From the NCBI GenBank assembly GCA_947165335.1, contig CAMVAB010000006.1, positions 1-25,136 on the forward strand: 25,136 bases of DNA. Direction: 5' to 3'. Made by a program: the position numbers and the translations under genes. Source of the stretch: an uncultured Pseudomonadota bacterium (GTDB lineage Bacteria > Pseudomonadota > Alphaproteobacteria > Rs-D84). Positions 14,365-23,820 of the stretch are shown here, piece after piece. The notes beneath the pieces were generated by a model. That model made no database searches. It was given only the letters and a program-made list of their open reading frames with translations, and had not been told where the DNA came from. Position 1 is the first letter of the stretch. Every line of letters begins with the position of its first letter.

Positions 14365-17300
14365 ATGTTAAAATTCTTTATTAGTAAACCTGTCACAACA
14401 ATTATGTTTGTTTTGTTCTTTGTGATATTGGGTATAGTTTCTTTTCCAAAAATGAATGTTGAAAGAACGCCGTCTGTTGATTTCCCTTATGTGACAGCTA
14501 CTTTCGTTTATCCGGGCGCTTCGAGTGAAGAAATTGAAACCCAGGTTGTAAAAAAAGCAGAAAACGCAATGTCTGAAGTGGCTGGTGTAAAAAAGATTAC
14601 ATCCCAGATTTATGAAAATATGGCATATGTTATTTCTGAATTTAATTTGGGGGTAAATGTTGATGATAAAGCGAATGAAGTAAAAGCAAAAATAGATGGT
14701 CTGGCTAATGAATTTCCCGATGATTTGAAACAACCTGTAATTGCAAAATTAAATCCATTGCAGACACCTGTATTAGATATTGTTATACGCGGTGGTAATC
14801 CAAGAGATGTGGAAAAATATGTTTCTGATACTTTGTCGAATAAAATAACAGCAGTTAAAGGTGTGGCTTCTGTAAACACTTTTGGGGGGCTTCAACGTGC
14901 TGTTCGTATTGCTATGGATCCTGACTTAATGGCAGCATATGGAGTAACTATAAACGATATTGTTTCCGCGATTGCTACACATAATTTAAATGTGCCAGGT
15001 GGGAAAATAGAAACAACAATGAATTCTGAGAACGTTCGTTTTGTAGGCGAATTTCAAAATGTTAAAGATATTGCAAATTTAGAAATTACTACGGTTGAAG
15101 GCGAAACTTTCAAAATATCAGATGTTGCAAATGTAATTGATGCAGCACGTGATATTGAAAAAGGTGCTTTGCACAATGGCGAAAATGTCGTAATTATGTC
15201 TGTTGTTAAGGCAAGCGACGGTAATGCAATTAAAATTTCAAAAGCGTTGCGTAAAAATTTACCAAATTTGGAAGCAGAATTGAAAAATCATTTTGAAGAC
15301 GCAACCCTGGAGATTGTGTCAGATTCATCAACTCATGTATCCGAAGATACGCGCAGCACTATATATGGAATTATTTTAGGAATTATATTTACAATTATCG
15401 TGTTGCTTGGGTTTACACGTAATTGGCGTTCGACAGTGATTGCTGGTGTTGTTATACCTGCATCACTTTTGTCTGGATTTTTCCTTATGAATGGAAGTGG
15501 TTTTACAATTAACACAATGACATTGTTAGCATATGCAACAGCACTTGGAACATTGGTGTCAAATGCTATTATTTTGATTGAATCCGCTCTATCTGAATTG
15601 CGTGCCGGAAAAACACCAGAAATTGCAGCAGAAGAAGGGACACGAAAAGTTGCTATACCTGTTTTAGCGGGCGTCGGAACAAATGTTGTGGTGTTTTTAC
15701 CTCTTGCTTTTATGGGGGGGATTGTTGGCCAATTTATGTTGCAGTTCGGTATGACTGTTGTATATTTGACTTTGTTATCATTGCTGTTTTCGTTTACTTT
15801 GACCCCCATGATGATTGCAAAATTATTGAGGTTACCGGCACACAAACAAACAAAACAAGAAATAAAAGAAATTCAACAACATAACGATAAATCGCGTTTA
15901 CATACATGGTATGATTACCAATTAAAACATCCGTTCATTGTTGTGTTGGGTGCGGTATTTGTTTTGATAATGTCTGCCCAGTTAATGAGATTTGTTGGAA
16001 ACGAATTTTCCCCGTCAACAGATGCAAATGAAATAACCATCACAGCACGTGCCCCAATGGGCAGTATATATTCAAAAACTGAATCTATTGCAAAAGAAAT
16101 AGAAAACAGAATTAAAGCATTCCCAGAAGTTGAATCTACTACTGTGAAAATTGGCGACAAAGGTTTGCAAAACATCAGTATGAAAGTGACGTTGGTTGAT
16201 GTAGAAAAACGTGATATTTCTGATAAAAAACTGGCACAAAAAATGTTGCCTGTTTTGGCGGATATCAAAGATGCTGAAATTCAAATTCGTGCAGGGGAAA
16301 ACATTAGTGGTTCTGGATTTAATTCAGATATGGTTTTGAATGTTTATGGCGAAGATGATGTGAAACGTAATGAGTATGCACAGCAGATTTTAGAAAAAGT
16401 AAATAAAATAGAAGCGGTTCAAAGTGCAGTATTAGCACAACAAACACCAAACAATGAAATTCGGTTTGTTCCAGACACTGAAAAGATGAATTTTTGGGGT
16501 GTTAAAAATTCATCTGCTGGGGCTACGTTGCGCACAGCGTTGTTTGGTAATGACGCTTATAAATACAAAGAAAAAGGTGATGAATATCCGATGATTTTAG
16601 AATTTGATAAACAATTCAAAAAACAATCTATGTTTGAAAGCGTTTATCTTAATTCTAAAAAAGGTATGGTCGCGCTTTCGCAATTAGGCAACATAGAAAG
16701 TGTGCCTGCGACATCTAATATTTATCGTATAAATAAAAACCGTATAACAGAAATTGATATAAATATTGGCAAATCAACTGTGGGACCCGTGCAGGCACAA
16801 ATTCAAAAAGAACTTGATAAAATGAATTGGGATTTTGGGTATAGTGCATCTTTTGCAGGTATGTCTGAAATTCAGGCCGAATCAACAGCTGAAATAGCTC
16901 AGGCATTCTTATTGGCGACCATATTAACATTTATGTTGTTGGCGGCAATTATGAATTCTTTCATACATCCGTTTACAATTGCAACTTCAATTATAACAAG
17001 TTTTGCCGGGGTGTTTGTAATGTTGTTTTTGTCGGGAGCATCGTTTAATGTTGGTGCCATGTTAGCGTTTATTATGTTGGTCGGTTTGGTGGTTAATAAC
17101 AATATTTTGGTTTTAGAGCCAACTGTTGCGCGTGTCCAACGTGGCGGAGATGCTAAAAAAGTATTATGGCAAGAATTAATGGATAAAAAACGTATGATTT
17201 GGATGACTACAATCGCTGTTGTGGCCGGTATGATACCACAATTATGGTCAAACGACGGGTTAAAGGTTGCTATGGGGGCTGTTATGATTGGGGGAATGTG

Positions 17301-17394
17301 TGCATCGTTGATATGGACATTTACTTTAACACCTGCTATTTTTTCGCTGATGGAAAGATTGCGTAGAGCGATATGTGAAAAAAATAAAGATTGA
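14365..17394 (+). CDS. RND-family efflux permease with altered proton-relay residues
   Basis: The protein is 1009 aa; AAAGGGA lies before ATG 14365. It has full RND architecture: an N-terminal TM helix (FFISKPVTTIMFVLFFVIL); a porter domain with the PGASSEEIE motif; TM2-6 (about 330-480) including FMGGIVGQFM; a second extracytoplasmic half; and TM8-12 (about 850-1000). It resembles AcrB-type drug pumps, not CusA. Aligned with AcrB, the TM4 pair Asp407-Asp408 is Ser399-Asn400 (TLVSNAIILIE). TM10 Lys940 is Asn911 (VVNNNILVLE). The TM11 Arg equivalent (KRMIWMT) is kept. It is third of four genes in a MarR-controlled operon. The drug or lipid substrate is unknown. Confidence 0.9.
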   Translation: MLKFFISKPVTTIMFVLFFVILGIVSFPKMNVERTPSVDFPYVTATFVYPGASSEEIETQVVKKAENAMSEVAGVKKITSQIYENMAYVISEFNLGVNVDDKANEVKAKIDGLANEFPDDLKQPVIAKLNPLQTPVLDIVIRGGNPRDVEKYVSDTLSNKITAVKGVASVNTFGGLQRAVRIAMDPDLMAAYGVTINDIVSAIATHNLNVPGGKIETTMNSENVRFVGEFQNVKDIANLEITTVEGETFKISDVANVIDAARDIEKGALHNGENVVIMSVVKASDGNAIKISKALRKNLPNLEAELKNHFEDATLEIVSDSSTHVSEDTRSTIYGIILGIIFTIIVLLGFTRNWRSTVIAGVVIPASLLSGFFLMNGSGFTINTMTLLAYATALGTLVSNAIILIESALSELRAGKTPEIAAEEGTRKVAIPVLAGVGTNVVVFLPLAFMGGIVGQFMLQFGMTVVYLTLLSLLFSFTLTPMMIAKLLRLPAHKQTKQEIKEIQQHNDKSRLHTWYDYQLKHPFIVVLGAVFVLIMSAQLMRFVGNEFSPSTDANEITITARAPMGSIYSKTESIAKEIENRIKAFPEVESTTVKIGDKGLQNISMKVTLVDVEKRDISDKKLAQKMLPVLADIKDAEIQIRAGENISGSGFNSDMVLNVYGEDDVKRNEYAQQILEKVNKIEAVQSAVLAQQTPNNEIRFVPDTEKMNFWGVKNSSAGATLRTALFGNDAYKYKEKGDEYPMILEFDKQFKKQSMFESVYLNSKKGMVALSQLGNIESVPATSNIYRINKNRITEIDINIGKSTVGPVQAQIQKELDKMNWDFGYSASFAGMSEIQAESTAEIAQAFLLATILTFMLLAAIMNSFIHPFTIATSIITSFAGVFVMLFLSGASFNVGAMLAFIMLVGLVVNNNILVLEPTVARVQRGGDAKKVLWQELMDKKRMIWMTTIAVVAGMIPQLWSNDGLKVAMGAVMIGGMCASLIWTFTLTPAIFSLMERLRRAICEKNKD

Positions 17395-17419
17395 CAAAAT
17401 ATGTTTTTTGTATTATATT
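17391..17419 (+). promoter_or_regulatory. strong sigma70-type promoter overlapping the RND stop
   Basis: A perfect TTGACA (17391-17396), a 17-nt spacer and TATATT (17414-17419). The -35 overlaps the TGA stop of the RND gene. It drives the lipoprotein-HAD pair independently of the efflux operon. Confidence 0.75.
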
Positions 17420-17441
17420 ATGGGTACAAAAAAGGTGAAAC

Positions 17442-18083
17442 ATGAAAAACAATAAAATTATTTATTTGCTTAAAACAACAGGTGTTGTTGCAACTGCTGT
17501 GCTTACTATGGCTTCATGTGGGCATAAAATGTCAGAAAGTGAAAAACAAACTGTTCAACACAAGACAGACAGTGCAGCGATGATGCACCCGGAATACAAA
17601 TTAGCATCAGATTTGTCGGATTTGTGCGATTTAAGAATCAAAAATTTACACAGACTAAACAAAGATATTGCGAAAATATACGCAAGAAGACAAGTATTGG
17701 ATAATATTACAGATACGTTTATGAAAAAATTGATGTTGGACATGATTACAGAAGAATCTTTTGTGACGCAGAATTGTTTTGCCGTAACCGAATCTGACAG
17801 TGTCCAAGACAATGTTTCTGATGCGGTTAGCTTTATCATTAAAAACCAAAGTTGGTTTAATGATTTAATGTTGTATTTGACTGACGAATATAATGAAAAA
17901 CAATTTTTACAGAGTGATTTTTTCAAAGTTATCGATGATGAACAATTTAGAAACATGTTTGAACATAACGTAAAAAAAATAGAAAAAATACAATCGGGTG
18001 CTGATTTTGCAGCTGAACGTAAAACTGTTGTGTATCAGCGATTATGGAATAAATATGAAAAAGAAGTTCAAAAACAAAGATAA
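17442..18083 (+). CDS. predicted lipoprotein
   Basis: The protein is 213 aa; AAAAGGTG precedes ATG 17442. The N-terminus has Lys/Asn, a hydrophobic core and a lipobox (LTMASCG, Cys about residue 26), so it is expected to be lipidated and periplasm-facing. The mature part is highly charged and mostly helical (for example DLRIKNLHRLNKDIAKIYARRQ), with no recognised domain. It is not similar to known pump subunits by eye. The HAD gene starts 4 nt downstream, so the two are co-transcribed. Confidence 0.75.
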   Translation: MKNNKIIYLLKTTGVVATAVLTMASCGHKMSESEKQTVQHKTDSAAMMHPEYKLASDLSDLCDLRIKNLHRLNKDIAKIYARRQVLDNITDTFMKKLMLDMITEESFVTQNCFAVTESDSVQDNVSDAVSFIIKNQSWFNDLMLYLTDEYNEKQFLQSDFFKVIDDEQFRNMFEHNVKKIEKIQSGADFAAERKTVVYQRLWNKYEKEVQKQR

Positions 18084-18087
18084 AACC

Positions 18088-18684
18088 ATGTTGCAAAAAG
18101 TAGATGTTGTAGTTTTTGATTTTGACGGGACTTTGTCGCGAAGTGATTCTAATTATGAATTTTTTAAATATTGTTTCAAACACTCGTTTCGCCCATGGTT
18201 GTTTTTGCCATGTGTGTTGGCTGCTGTTGTTGGCAGTTTATTGAATCGTAACGGTATTTGGTGGCGAGAAACAATCCGTAATTTCATAACACCAAAAATG
18301 GTCAAAGATTTTGCGTATAATGTTATTAAATTGCATAAACAAAACCGTTTTGGCTGGGCAAAAGATCAGGTTGCCAAAGAGCATAAAGCAGGAAACAAAG
18401 TTCTTTTAATTTCAGCTAGTCCAGATTATTTAATTCCAGAATTGGTCAGCGATATGAAATTTGATGCGGTTTTTTGTTCGCAAATGGAAAAAGATAAACC
18501 GTATAAATATAAATTTTTATGTTGGGGAAGAAACAAGGTGGTCGCGCTTGATAAATGGGCGATGGAACACAAATATATTCCAAATGTAGTGCGTGCATAT
18601 TCAGATAGTAAAAATGATATGCCAATAATGGAAATAGCAAAAGATCAGGTTTGGATAGATCCAAAAACAGGTTTAAGAAAATAA
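18088..18684 (+). CDS. HAD-superfamily (IB-type) phosphatase
   Basis: The protein is 198 aa from ATG 18088; an in-frame ATG at 18055 overlaps the lipoprotein gene and would add 11 residues. The HAD motifs are complete: motif I DFDGTL (nucleophile and acid/base Asp), motif II LISASPD, a lysine in the EKDKPYKYK region, and motif IV AYSDSKNDMPIME. The cap between motifs I and II is helical (C1 type), with a hydrophobic stretch (WLFLPCVLAAVVGSLLN) that could touch the membrane. IB members act on phosphoserine, phosphatidylglycerophosphate or similar small substrates. The exact substrate cannot be told here. It ends in a strong terminator. Confidence 0.85.
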   Translation: MLQKVDVVVFDFDGTLSRSDSNYEFFKYCFKHSFRPWLFLPCVLAAVVGSLLNRNGIWWRETIRNFITPKMVKDFAYNVIKLHKQNRFGWAKDQVAKEHKAGNKVLLISASPDYLIPELVSDMKFDAVFCSQMEKDKPYKYKFLCWGRNKVVALDKWAMEHKYIPNVVRAYSDSKNDMPIMEIAKDQVWIDPKTGLRK

Positions 18685-18690
18685 TATAAA

Positions 18691-18717
18691 AACACCGGCA
18701 AATACCGGTGTTTTTTT
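18691..18717 (+). terminator. intrinsic terminator after the HAD gene
   Basis: AACACCGG (18691-18698) with CCGGTGTT (18705-18712), an 8-bp perfect stem with a 6-nt loop, followed by seven T. Its 3' T-run touches the stop of the convergent rmuC. Confidence 0.9.
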
Positions 18718-19594
18718 AATCTTCGCCGAAATCCATATCTCGTATTTTTTCAGCCCTTGGTGATATTTTTGATATAGATGTTTGTAGATCTGCCATATCT
18801 TTTTGTGCGAGTGTGAAATGTTGATCAACTTTTGATGCTCGTTCATCAAGGCGTGATAAATCAGTAAGCAGCATATCGAGTTCTTTTTTTATTTTGCCAG
18901 CAACACGTTTGATTTTTATGTCTGATAATACTGCACGAATAGTGTTTAATGTTGCCCATAATGTTGATGGTGAAACTATAAATACTTTTTTGTGTGCGGC
19001 GTATTCTATGGTGTTTGGGAATTGTGTATGTAATTCCATAAATATAGATTCAGATGCAATAAACATCATCGCACTTTCTGCTGTTATGCCTGGGATAATA
19101 TATTTTTCAGCGATTGCATCGATGTGTTTGCGGACGTCCAATTCAAATTGTTTACGTGCGCCAGCATCGTTTTTATCCTGTAAAATACGATTATAACTTT
19201 CCAGTGGAAATTTACTGTCGATAATCATATCTCCTGGTGGGTATGGTAATCTGATAACACAATCAGGGCGAACCCCAGATTCTAAGACTTTTTGAAAATC
19301 ATAAGATTCTGGTGGCATAATGTCGGCAACCAAATCTTCAAGTTGCCTTTCGCCGAACGTTCCGCGTGCTTGTTTGTTTCCCATTAAGATATCTTTGAAA
19401 TTAGCAATATCAGAAGATATGTTTTTTAATTCAACTGCGTTTTGTGACAACATGCCCAATCTTTCAGCTAATCTTTCGCGCAATCTGGCATTGTCTTCGC
19501 GCAGGGTTGATAAATCAATGGTGTTTTTACGAAAAACCAATACAAGTAACAATATTGTGATAACAATCAAAAGAGCAAAAATATAGGTTGTCAT
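18716..19594 (-). CDS. rmuC: RmuC-family DNA recombination protein
   Basis: The protein is 292 aa; AGAGGAAA lies before ATG 19594. It has an N-terminal membrane anchor (residues 4-21), a coiled coil (about 28-70), and the RmuC nuclease-like core. The core includes ARGTFGERQLEDLV, VRPDCVIRLP and MIIDSKFPLESY (a PD-(D/E)xK-like Asp and Lys). AMMFIASESIFMEL and the VSPSTLWATLNTIRAV stretch follow, then a C-terminal coiled coil. RmuC limits inversion between short inverted repeats and has been linked to genome maintenance. It is shorter than E. coli RmuC (about 475 aa), with a reduced coiled-coil region, as is common in Alphaproteobacteria. Confidence 0.92.
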   Translation of the reverse strand: MTTYIFALLIVITILLLVLVFRKNTIDLSTLREDNARLRERLAERLGMLSQNAVELKNISSDIANFKDILMGNKQARGTFGERQLEDLVADIMPPESYDFQKVLESGVRPDCVIRLPYPPGDMIIDSKFPLESYNRILQDKNDAGARKQFELDVRKHIDAIAEKYIIPGITAESAMMFIASESIFMELHTQFPNTIEYAAHKKVFIVSPSTLWATLNTIRAVLSDIKIKRVAGKIKKELDMLLTDLSRLDERASKVDQHFTLAQKDMADLQTSISKISPRAEKIRDMDFGED

Positions 19595-19615
19595 TTGAAT
19601 TTCCTCTGCTATGAT
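19588..19615 (+). promoter_or_regulatory. promoter of the def-fmt-truA operon
   Basis: TTGTCA (19588-19593), a 16-nt spacer and TATGAT (19610-19615) lie 30 nt before the def start. Confidence 0.45.
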
Positions 19616-19644
19616 TTATGTACAGATTATAAAAGGTTTTATAA

Positions 19645-20148
19645 ATGTTGCAAATGAAACTTTGTGGCGATTTGGTTTTAAGGGAAAAATGCAGTCCTGT
19701 GTCTGATATAACACCGGAATTATTAAATATCATGAACGAGATGATAAAAATGATGACGGATCAGAATGGGGTGGGGCTTGCTGCACCTCAAATTGGGATT
19801 ACACAAAGATTTCTGGTTATGATGAATCCTGAAACAAATGAAATATATCGCATGATAAACCCTAAAATTGTATCAAAAAGCGACGAAACCTGTGTTATGG
19901 AAGAAGGGTGTCTGTCGGTGTTGGGTGCTGATGGTTTACCTGTATATTCAAATGTTCGTCGACCGGCTTCTGTGGAAGTTGAATGGATAAATGAAAATGG
20001 CGAAAAATTAAATGCGAAAATGACGGGGACACTCGCACGTATTGTGCAACATGAAACAGATCATTTGGACGGTATTTTATTCATAGATTATTTATCAGGT
20101 GTAAAACGTGAAATGTTAATGCGCAAAGTTAATCGGGGGCATAAATGA
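19645..20148 (+). CDS. def: peptide deformylase
   Basis: The protein is 167 aa; AAAGG lies 8 nt before ATG 19645. It removes the formyl group from new N-terminal Met. All three family motifs are intact: GVGLAAPQIG (motif 1), EEGCLS (motif 2, with the metal-binding Cys) and QHETDHLDG (motif 3, with two His ligands and the catalytic Glu). The length is normal. The stop overlaps the fmt start (ATGA), the classic def-fmt coupling that balances formylation and deformylation. Confidence 0.96.
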   Translation: MLQMKLCGDLVLREKCSPVSDITPELLNIMNEMIKMMTDQNGVGLAAPQIGITQRFLVMMNPETNEIYRMINPKIVSKSDETCVMEEGCLSVLGADGLPVYSNVRRPASVEVEWINENGEKLNAKMTGTLARIVQHETDHLDGILFIDYLSGVKREMLMRKVNRGHK

Positions 20149-20957
20149 AACTGATTTTAATGGGCACAAACGATTTTGTCGTCCCTGTTTTTGATGCGTT
20201 GGCAGATAAACACGATATTATCGGTGTTTTTACTCGTGCACCAAAACCAATGGGGCGTAAACATGTTTTAACACCGTCTCCGGTGCATAATTGGGCGCTG
20301 TCGCGCGGTTTAAAAGTACACACTTCTATTAAAGAATTTGATGGGATATCAGAAAAACCAGATATGATAGTTGTTATGTCCTATGGTGTTATTTTGCGTG
20401 ACAATGTTTTAAATGCTGCAAAATGTATAAATGTTCACCCATCGAGTTTACCAAAATATCGTGGACCATCTCCAATAAGGACGGCTATATTAAATGGCGA
20501 TAAGACAATGGACGTTTGTTTAATGGATATGGTGGCAGAAATGGATGCCGGCGATGTGTTTATGCGTCGCAATATAGAAATTGGTGAAAATGATACTAAT
20601 GAGATGGTCGAAAATAAAGTATCAAATATTGCATCACAAATGTTGGATGAATATATGCAAAATCCAGACGGCTATATTGCACAATCCCAAATTGGCGAAC
20701 CAACTTTTACCCGCAAATTTGAAGGCAATGACGAAATTATAGATTGGAAAAAATCCCCAATCGAAATCCATAACCAAATTCGTGCGCTATCATGTGGGCG
20801 AACAAAAATAAATGGCATAGATGTTAAGATTTTAGAAACAAAAATTGAAAATAATGAGTTGAGAATTATAAAAATACAACCTGCTGGAAAAAATCCAATG
20901 GATTGGAAAAGTTTTGTAAACGGTCTGCATGGTGCAGATATAAAATATGGAGAATAA
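20145..20957 (+). CDS. fmt: methionyl-tRNA formyltransferase
   Basis: The protein is 270 aa; it starts in a 4-nt overlap with def. It formylates initiator Met-tRNA using 10-formyl-tetrahydrofolate. The N-terminal formyltransferase domain shows the opening strand MKLILMGTNDF, the VVMSYGVIL strand, the active-site motif INVHPSSLPKYRG (catalytic Asn and His) and AEMDAGD (catalytic Asp). The C-terminal OB-fold is shortened: about 270 residues against about 310-315 for E. coli Fmt. GPSPI replaces the usual GAAPI. These look like lineage reduction, not damage. Confidence 0.93.
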   Translation: MKLILMGTNDFVVPVFDALADKHDIIGVFTRAPKPMGRKHVLTPSPVHNWALSRGLKVHTSIKEFDGISEKPDMIVVMSYGVILRDNVLNAAKCINVHPSSLPKYRGPSPIRTAILNGDKTMDVCLMDMVAEMDAGDVFMRRNIEIGENDTNEMVENKVSNIASQMLDEYMQNPDGYIAQSQIGEPTFTRKFEGNDEIIDWKKSPIEIHNQIRALSCGRTKINGIDVKILETKIENNELRIIKIQPAGKNPMDWKSFVNGLHGADIKYGE

Positions 20958-20958
20958 A

Positions 20959-21120
20959 ATGGCTGAAAAAAAGTTTTGTAAAAATGGAAATGCGTATGTG
21001 ATTGCAAATCCTTATAATCGTTATGAAGAAAATCCTGAAAAATGTTTATATAAAAATGACAGAACAAAAACTGCGTGTGACAGATGTGTTATGTATATAA
21101 ACTCCGCAAAGACCAGATAA
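20959..21120 (+). CDS. 53-aa four-cysteine protein between fmt and truA
   Basis: The frame has GGAG 8 nt before ATG 20959 and starts 1 nt after the fmt stop; truA starts 1 nt after its stop, so it is embedded in the operon. Four cysteines are present (C7, C29, C40, C43) in the arrangement FCKNG, KCLYKN and ACDRCVMY, suggestive of one zinc site. I do not recognise the family. The tight packing and ribosome site argue for a real gene. A translation- or RNA-linked role is inferred only from its neighbours. Confidence 0.75.
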   Translation: MAEKKFCKNGNAYVIANPYNRYEENPEKCLYKNDRTKTACDRCVMYINSAKTR

Positions 21121-21121
21121 A

Positions 21122-21868
21122 ATGGCGCGTTATAAAATAAATATTGAATATGATGGGACAGATTTAATTGGGTGGCAGGAAAATGCCCAGGGTCCATCTG
21201 TACAATCTTTATTACAAGATGCGATATTTCAATTTTGTTCTGAAAAGGTCGAAGTGTATTCTGCCGGGCGTACTGACGCTGGCGTTCATGCGATTTCTAT
21301 GGTTGCGCATTTCGATTTAGATAAAGAACAAGATTGCGAAACAGTAAAACGTGCAATAAATTTTTATCTAAATAATAAACCCGTGGCTGTGTTAAGTTGT
21401 GAAAAAGTCAGTGATGATTTCCATGCGCGTTTTTCGTGTATACAAAGACATTATAGATACATAGTGTTGAATCGTGATACGCCTGTGGTTTTAGAAAAAA
21501 ATCGTGTTTGGTGGGTGCCACAAAAATTAGATATAGACGCAATGAAAAATGCTGCTGCTAAATTGGTCGGCAAACATGATTTTACTTCTTTCAGGGCCGC
21601 TGAATGTCAGGCAAAAAGCCCGATAAAAACTTTGGATGTTTGTAATATTGTACAAAATGGTGATAAAATAATATTTGAATTTGCTGCACGTTCTTTTTTG
21701 CATCATCAGGTTCGTAATATGGTTGGAACTTTGGTCGAAATTGGTATGGGGAAAGATTTAGATATAGATAAAATATTTGAAGCAAAAAATCGTAGTGCGG
21801 CTGGTATAAATGCACCAGCATGCGGATTATATTTTGTTAATGCTGATTATGCCACGGACGTCGATTAG
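21122..21868 (+). CDS. truA: tRNA pseudouridine(38-40) synthase
   Basis: The protein is 248 aa from ATG 21122. TruA converts U38-U40 of the tRNA anticodon arm to pseudouridine. The catalytic motif SAGRTDAGVHA (nucleophilic Asp about residue 52) is intact. So are the opening YKINIEYDGTDLIGWQ, the ARFSCIQRHYRYIV segment, and FLHHQVRNMVGTLVEIG near the C-terminus. The length is typical. Its 3' end overlaps the convergent comEC by 32 bp. It is the last gene of def-fmt-(53 aa)-truA. Confidence 0.95.
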   Translation: MARYKINIEYDGTDLIGWQENAQGPSVQSLLQDAIFQFCSEKVEVYSAGRTDAGVHAISMVAHFDLDKEQDCETVKRAINFYLNNKPVAVLSCEKVSDDFHARFSCIQRHYRYIVLNRDTPVVLEKNRVWWVPQKLDIDAMKNAAAKLVGKHDFTSFRAAECQAKSPIKTLDVCNIVQNGDKIIFEFAARSFLHHQVRNMVGTLVEIGMGKDLDIDKIFEAKNRSAAGINAPACGLYFVNADYATDVD

Positions 21869-23795
21869 CAAACTTTGTGATTTTTCCATTCTTGTCTATC
21901 AACAATCCATCATGCAAAATTTTTGCATGACATTTTGGTGCCTTAATTTTGAATGGACTGACGATAAAATCAACAGATTTATCACGACATGTTTCTTCAA
22001 TATGATTTATGACCGTTGTGAATGTTTGCATATATACTAATGTCCATTTTTCGGTTTTGTAAATACAAAAACCATGATCACATTTATATCTTTCGTTTTT
22101 ATCACTTGGTTTTTCATTATTGAATTCGCGCCATGAATTGAAAACAAAGAAGTGTTTGGATGATTTTGCTTTGTTGAATTTTAATCTGCCATTAACAACA
22201 AAACCGACCAATTCGTTATCGTCTGTGGAATAAAACAAAGGTTGTGTTTGTGTGCGAGATAGAGCAATTGCACAAAATACGAAACATACACATAAAACAT
22301 AATTTATATTTCTTTTTATAAAGTTTTTAGAATCTGGTTTTGCAATTAAAACCATGCACATTAAACCAAAGATTGAAATCAGTAAAACTGTATTAGAAAT
22401 ATACGGCATTTTCAAATTAGCATATGGTAAATCTGTAATATGTTTTGCGATCATCAAAGCCCAATTATAAATAATGTTTGTAATATCTATGACAGAATAA
22501 TTGCCAAATAATGCACAAATTGTTCCAATCATAATCAAAGGCATAATCGCAAAAGAAAATATCGGCAAAATAACAATATTACCCAGCAATGTATAAACAG
22601 GGATATATCCGAAGTGTGCGATTATAAACGGTAATGTAAATATAGACGCTATGAATGTTGTAACAAAAATCATATATAATGTATGAAATATTCTATGTAA
22701 TACATCGCGTTTAATATATTCTTTGCCTTCATAAAACCAAAGCAAACCAAATACGGCAGCAAAAGATAATTGAAAGCCTGCGTTCATTACAAAGAAAGGA
22801 TTTATCATAAATATCACCAGAAATACGAGTGCAGCATTACGCAACGAAAACACGCTTCGTCCAAATAGTGTTGCTGCAAATATCAAAGTCGCCATTAAAA
22901 ATGCGCGAATTGTTGCTACACTGATTCCAGAAATACACAAATATAAAATCAATCCACACCACGCACATACAAGAGCCGGATATTTTGCGGGTATGCGTTT
23001 GGTTATATGGGGAATGCTTCTGAACAATAAATAAAACAATACGAACAACCAACCGCCAACCAATGTCATATGAAAACCGCTAATTGACCAAACATGTGCA
23101 ACACCGACAGATTTCCAGATATCGCTTTCTTGTTTTGGCAGCGCTTGTTTGTACCCAAGAACCAATGCGTCTGTTAATTTCGTGTTTGTTTTATTGTGAA
23201 TATATGTGCGTAAATTATTTTTGTTATTATCTGATTTTATTATTTTATATTCTTTAAAGAACCCGTTTCCAGACATACCTGAAAAATACATCCAACGTGC
23301 AAAATCAAACGACGATGGAATATATTTTGATGATACATGAAATGCTTTGATTGGGCCTGACATTTTATCACCGATATTTATATCATCATGATTATTCTTT
23401 AATGTTATGCGTAAATTTATATTTTCGTGTGTTTTATTAAAAGTAAATTGTTGAGATGGGACAGACAATATCACACGTGTTGAATCAGAAGCAAAATCTA
23501 TATCTTGGATTGTGCCAACAACATTATGATATCCAAAAGAATCTTTAATCTTTGGTGTGTCAATGATATGCGTGAAAGACATTGCATAAAAGAACCCAAA
23601 CAAAAACAAAGCAAAAATGCGAATAAAAACGTTTTTGTTTTTATAAATGATTACGCCACATAACAAAGTAATTAAAATCGGAAAACGAAAAAACGGTTCA
23701 AAATCCAGACCAAAATACAGTGCTGCACCGAACGCCATTAAAAATGGCACCCATAAAAACCTGTTTTTGTATTGGTATCTAAGGAATTCTTTCAT
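21837..23795 (-). CDS. comEC: ComEC/Rec2-family DNA-uptake membrane channel
   Basis: The protein is 652 aa from ATG 23795; an in-frame ATG at 23924 is rejected because it lies inside pyrG. It has N-terminal TM helices and a DUF4131-like region, then the Competence domain. The hallmark segment ALVLGYKQALPK, then GVAHVWSISGFHMTLVGG, is followed by many TM helices and ISVATIRAFLM. After the last TM helices there is a soluble C-terminal domain with RLKFNKAKSSKHFFVF and a final NRRPW. No beta-lactamase-like HxHxDH motif is seen, matching alphaproteobacterial ComEC, which lacks that nuclease domain. It would carry single-stranded DNA across the inner membrane. No other competence genes are in the window. 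Confidence 0.9.
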   Translation of the reverse strand: MKEFLRYQYKNRFLWVPFLMAFGAALYFGLDFEPFFRFPILITLLCGVIIYKNKNVFIRIFALFLFGFFYAMSFTHIIDTPKIKDSFGYHNVVGTIQDIDFASDSTRVILSVPSQQFTFNKTHENINLRITLKNNHDDINIGDKMSGPIKAFHVSSKYIPSSFDFARWMYFSGMSGNGFFKEYKIIKSDNNKNNLRTYIHNKTNTKLTDALVLGYKQALPKQESDIWKSVGVAHVWSISGFHMTLVGGWLFVLFYLLFRSIPHITKRIPAKYPALVCAWCGLILYLCISGISVATIRAFLMATLIFAATLFGRSVFSLRNAALVFLVIFMINPFFVMNAGFQLSFAAVFGLLWFYEGKEYIKRDVLHRIFHTLYMIFVTTFIASIFTLPFIIAHFGYIPVYTLLGNIVILPIFSFAIMPLIMIGTICALFGNYSVIDITNIIYNWALMIAKHITDLPYANLKMPYISNTVLLISIFGLMCMVLIAKPDSKNFIKRNINYVLCVCFVFCAIALSRTQTQPLFYSTDDNELVGFVVNGRLKFNKAKSSKHFFVFNSWREFNNEKPSDKNERYKCDHGFCIYKTEKWTLVYMQTFTTVINHIEETCRDKSVDFIVSPFKIKAPKCHAKILHDGLLIDKNGKITKFANRRPWHNQH

Positions 23796-23820
23796 ATTTT
23801 GATTATAGGATTTTATTTGC

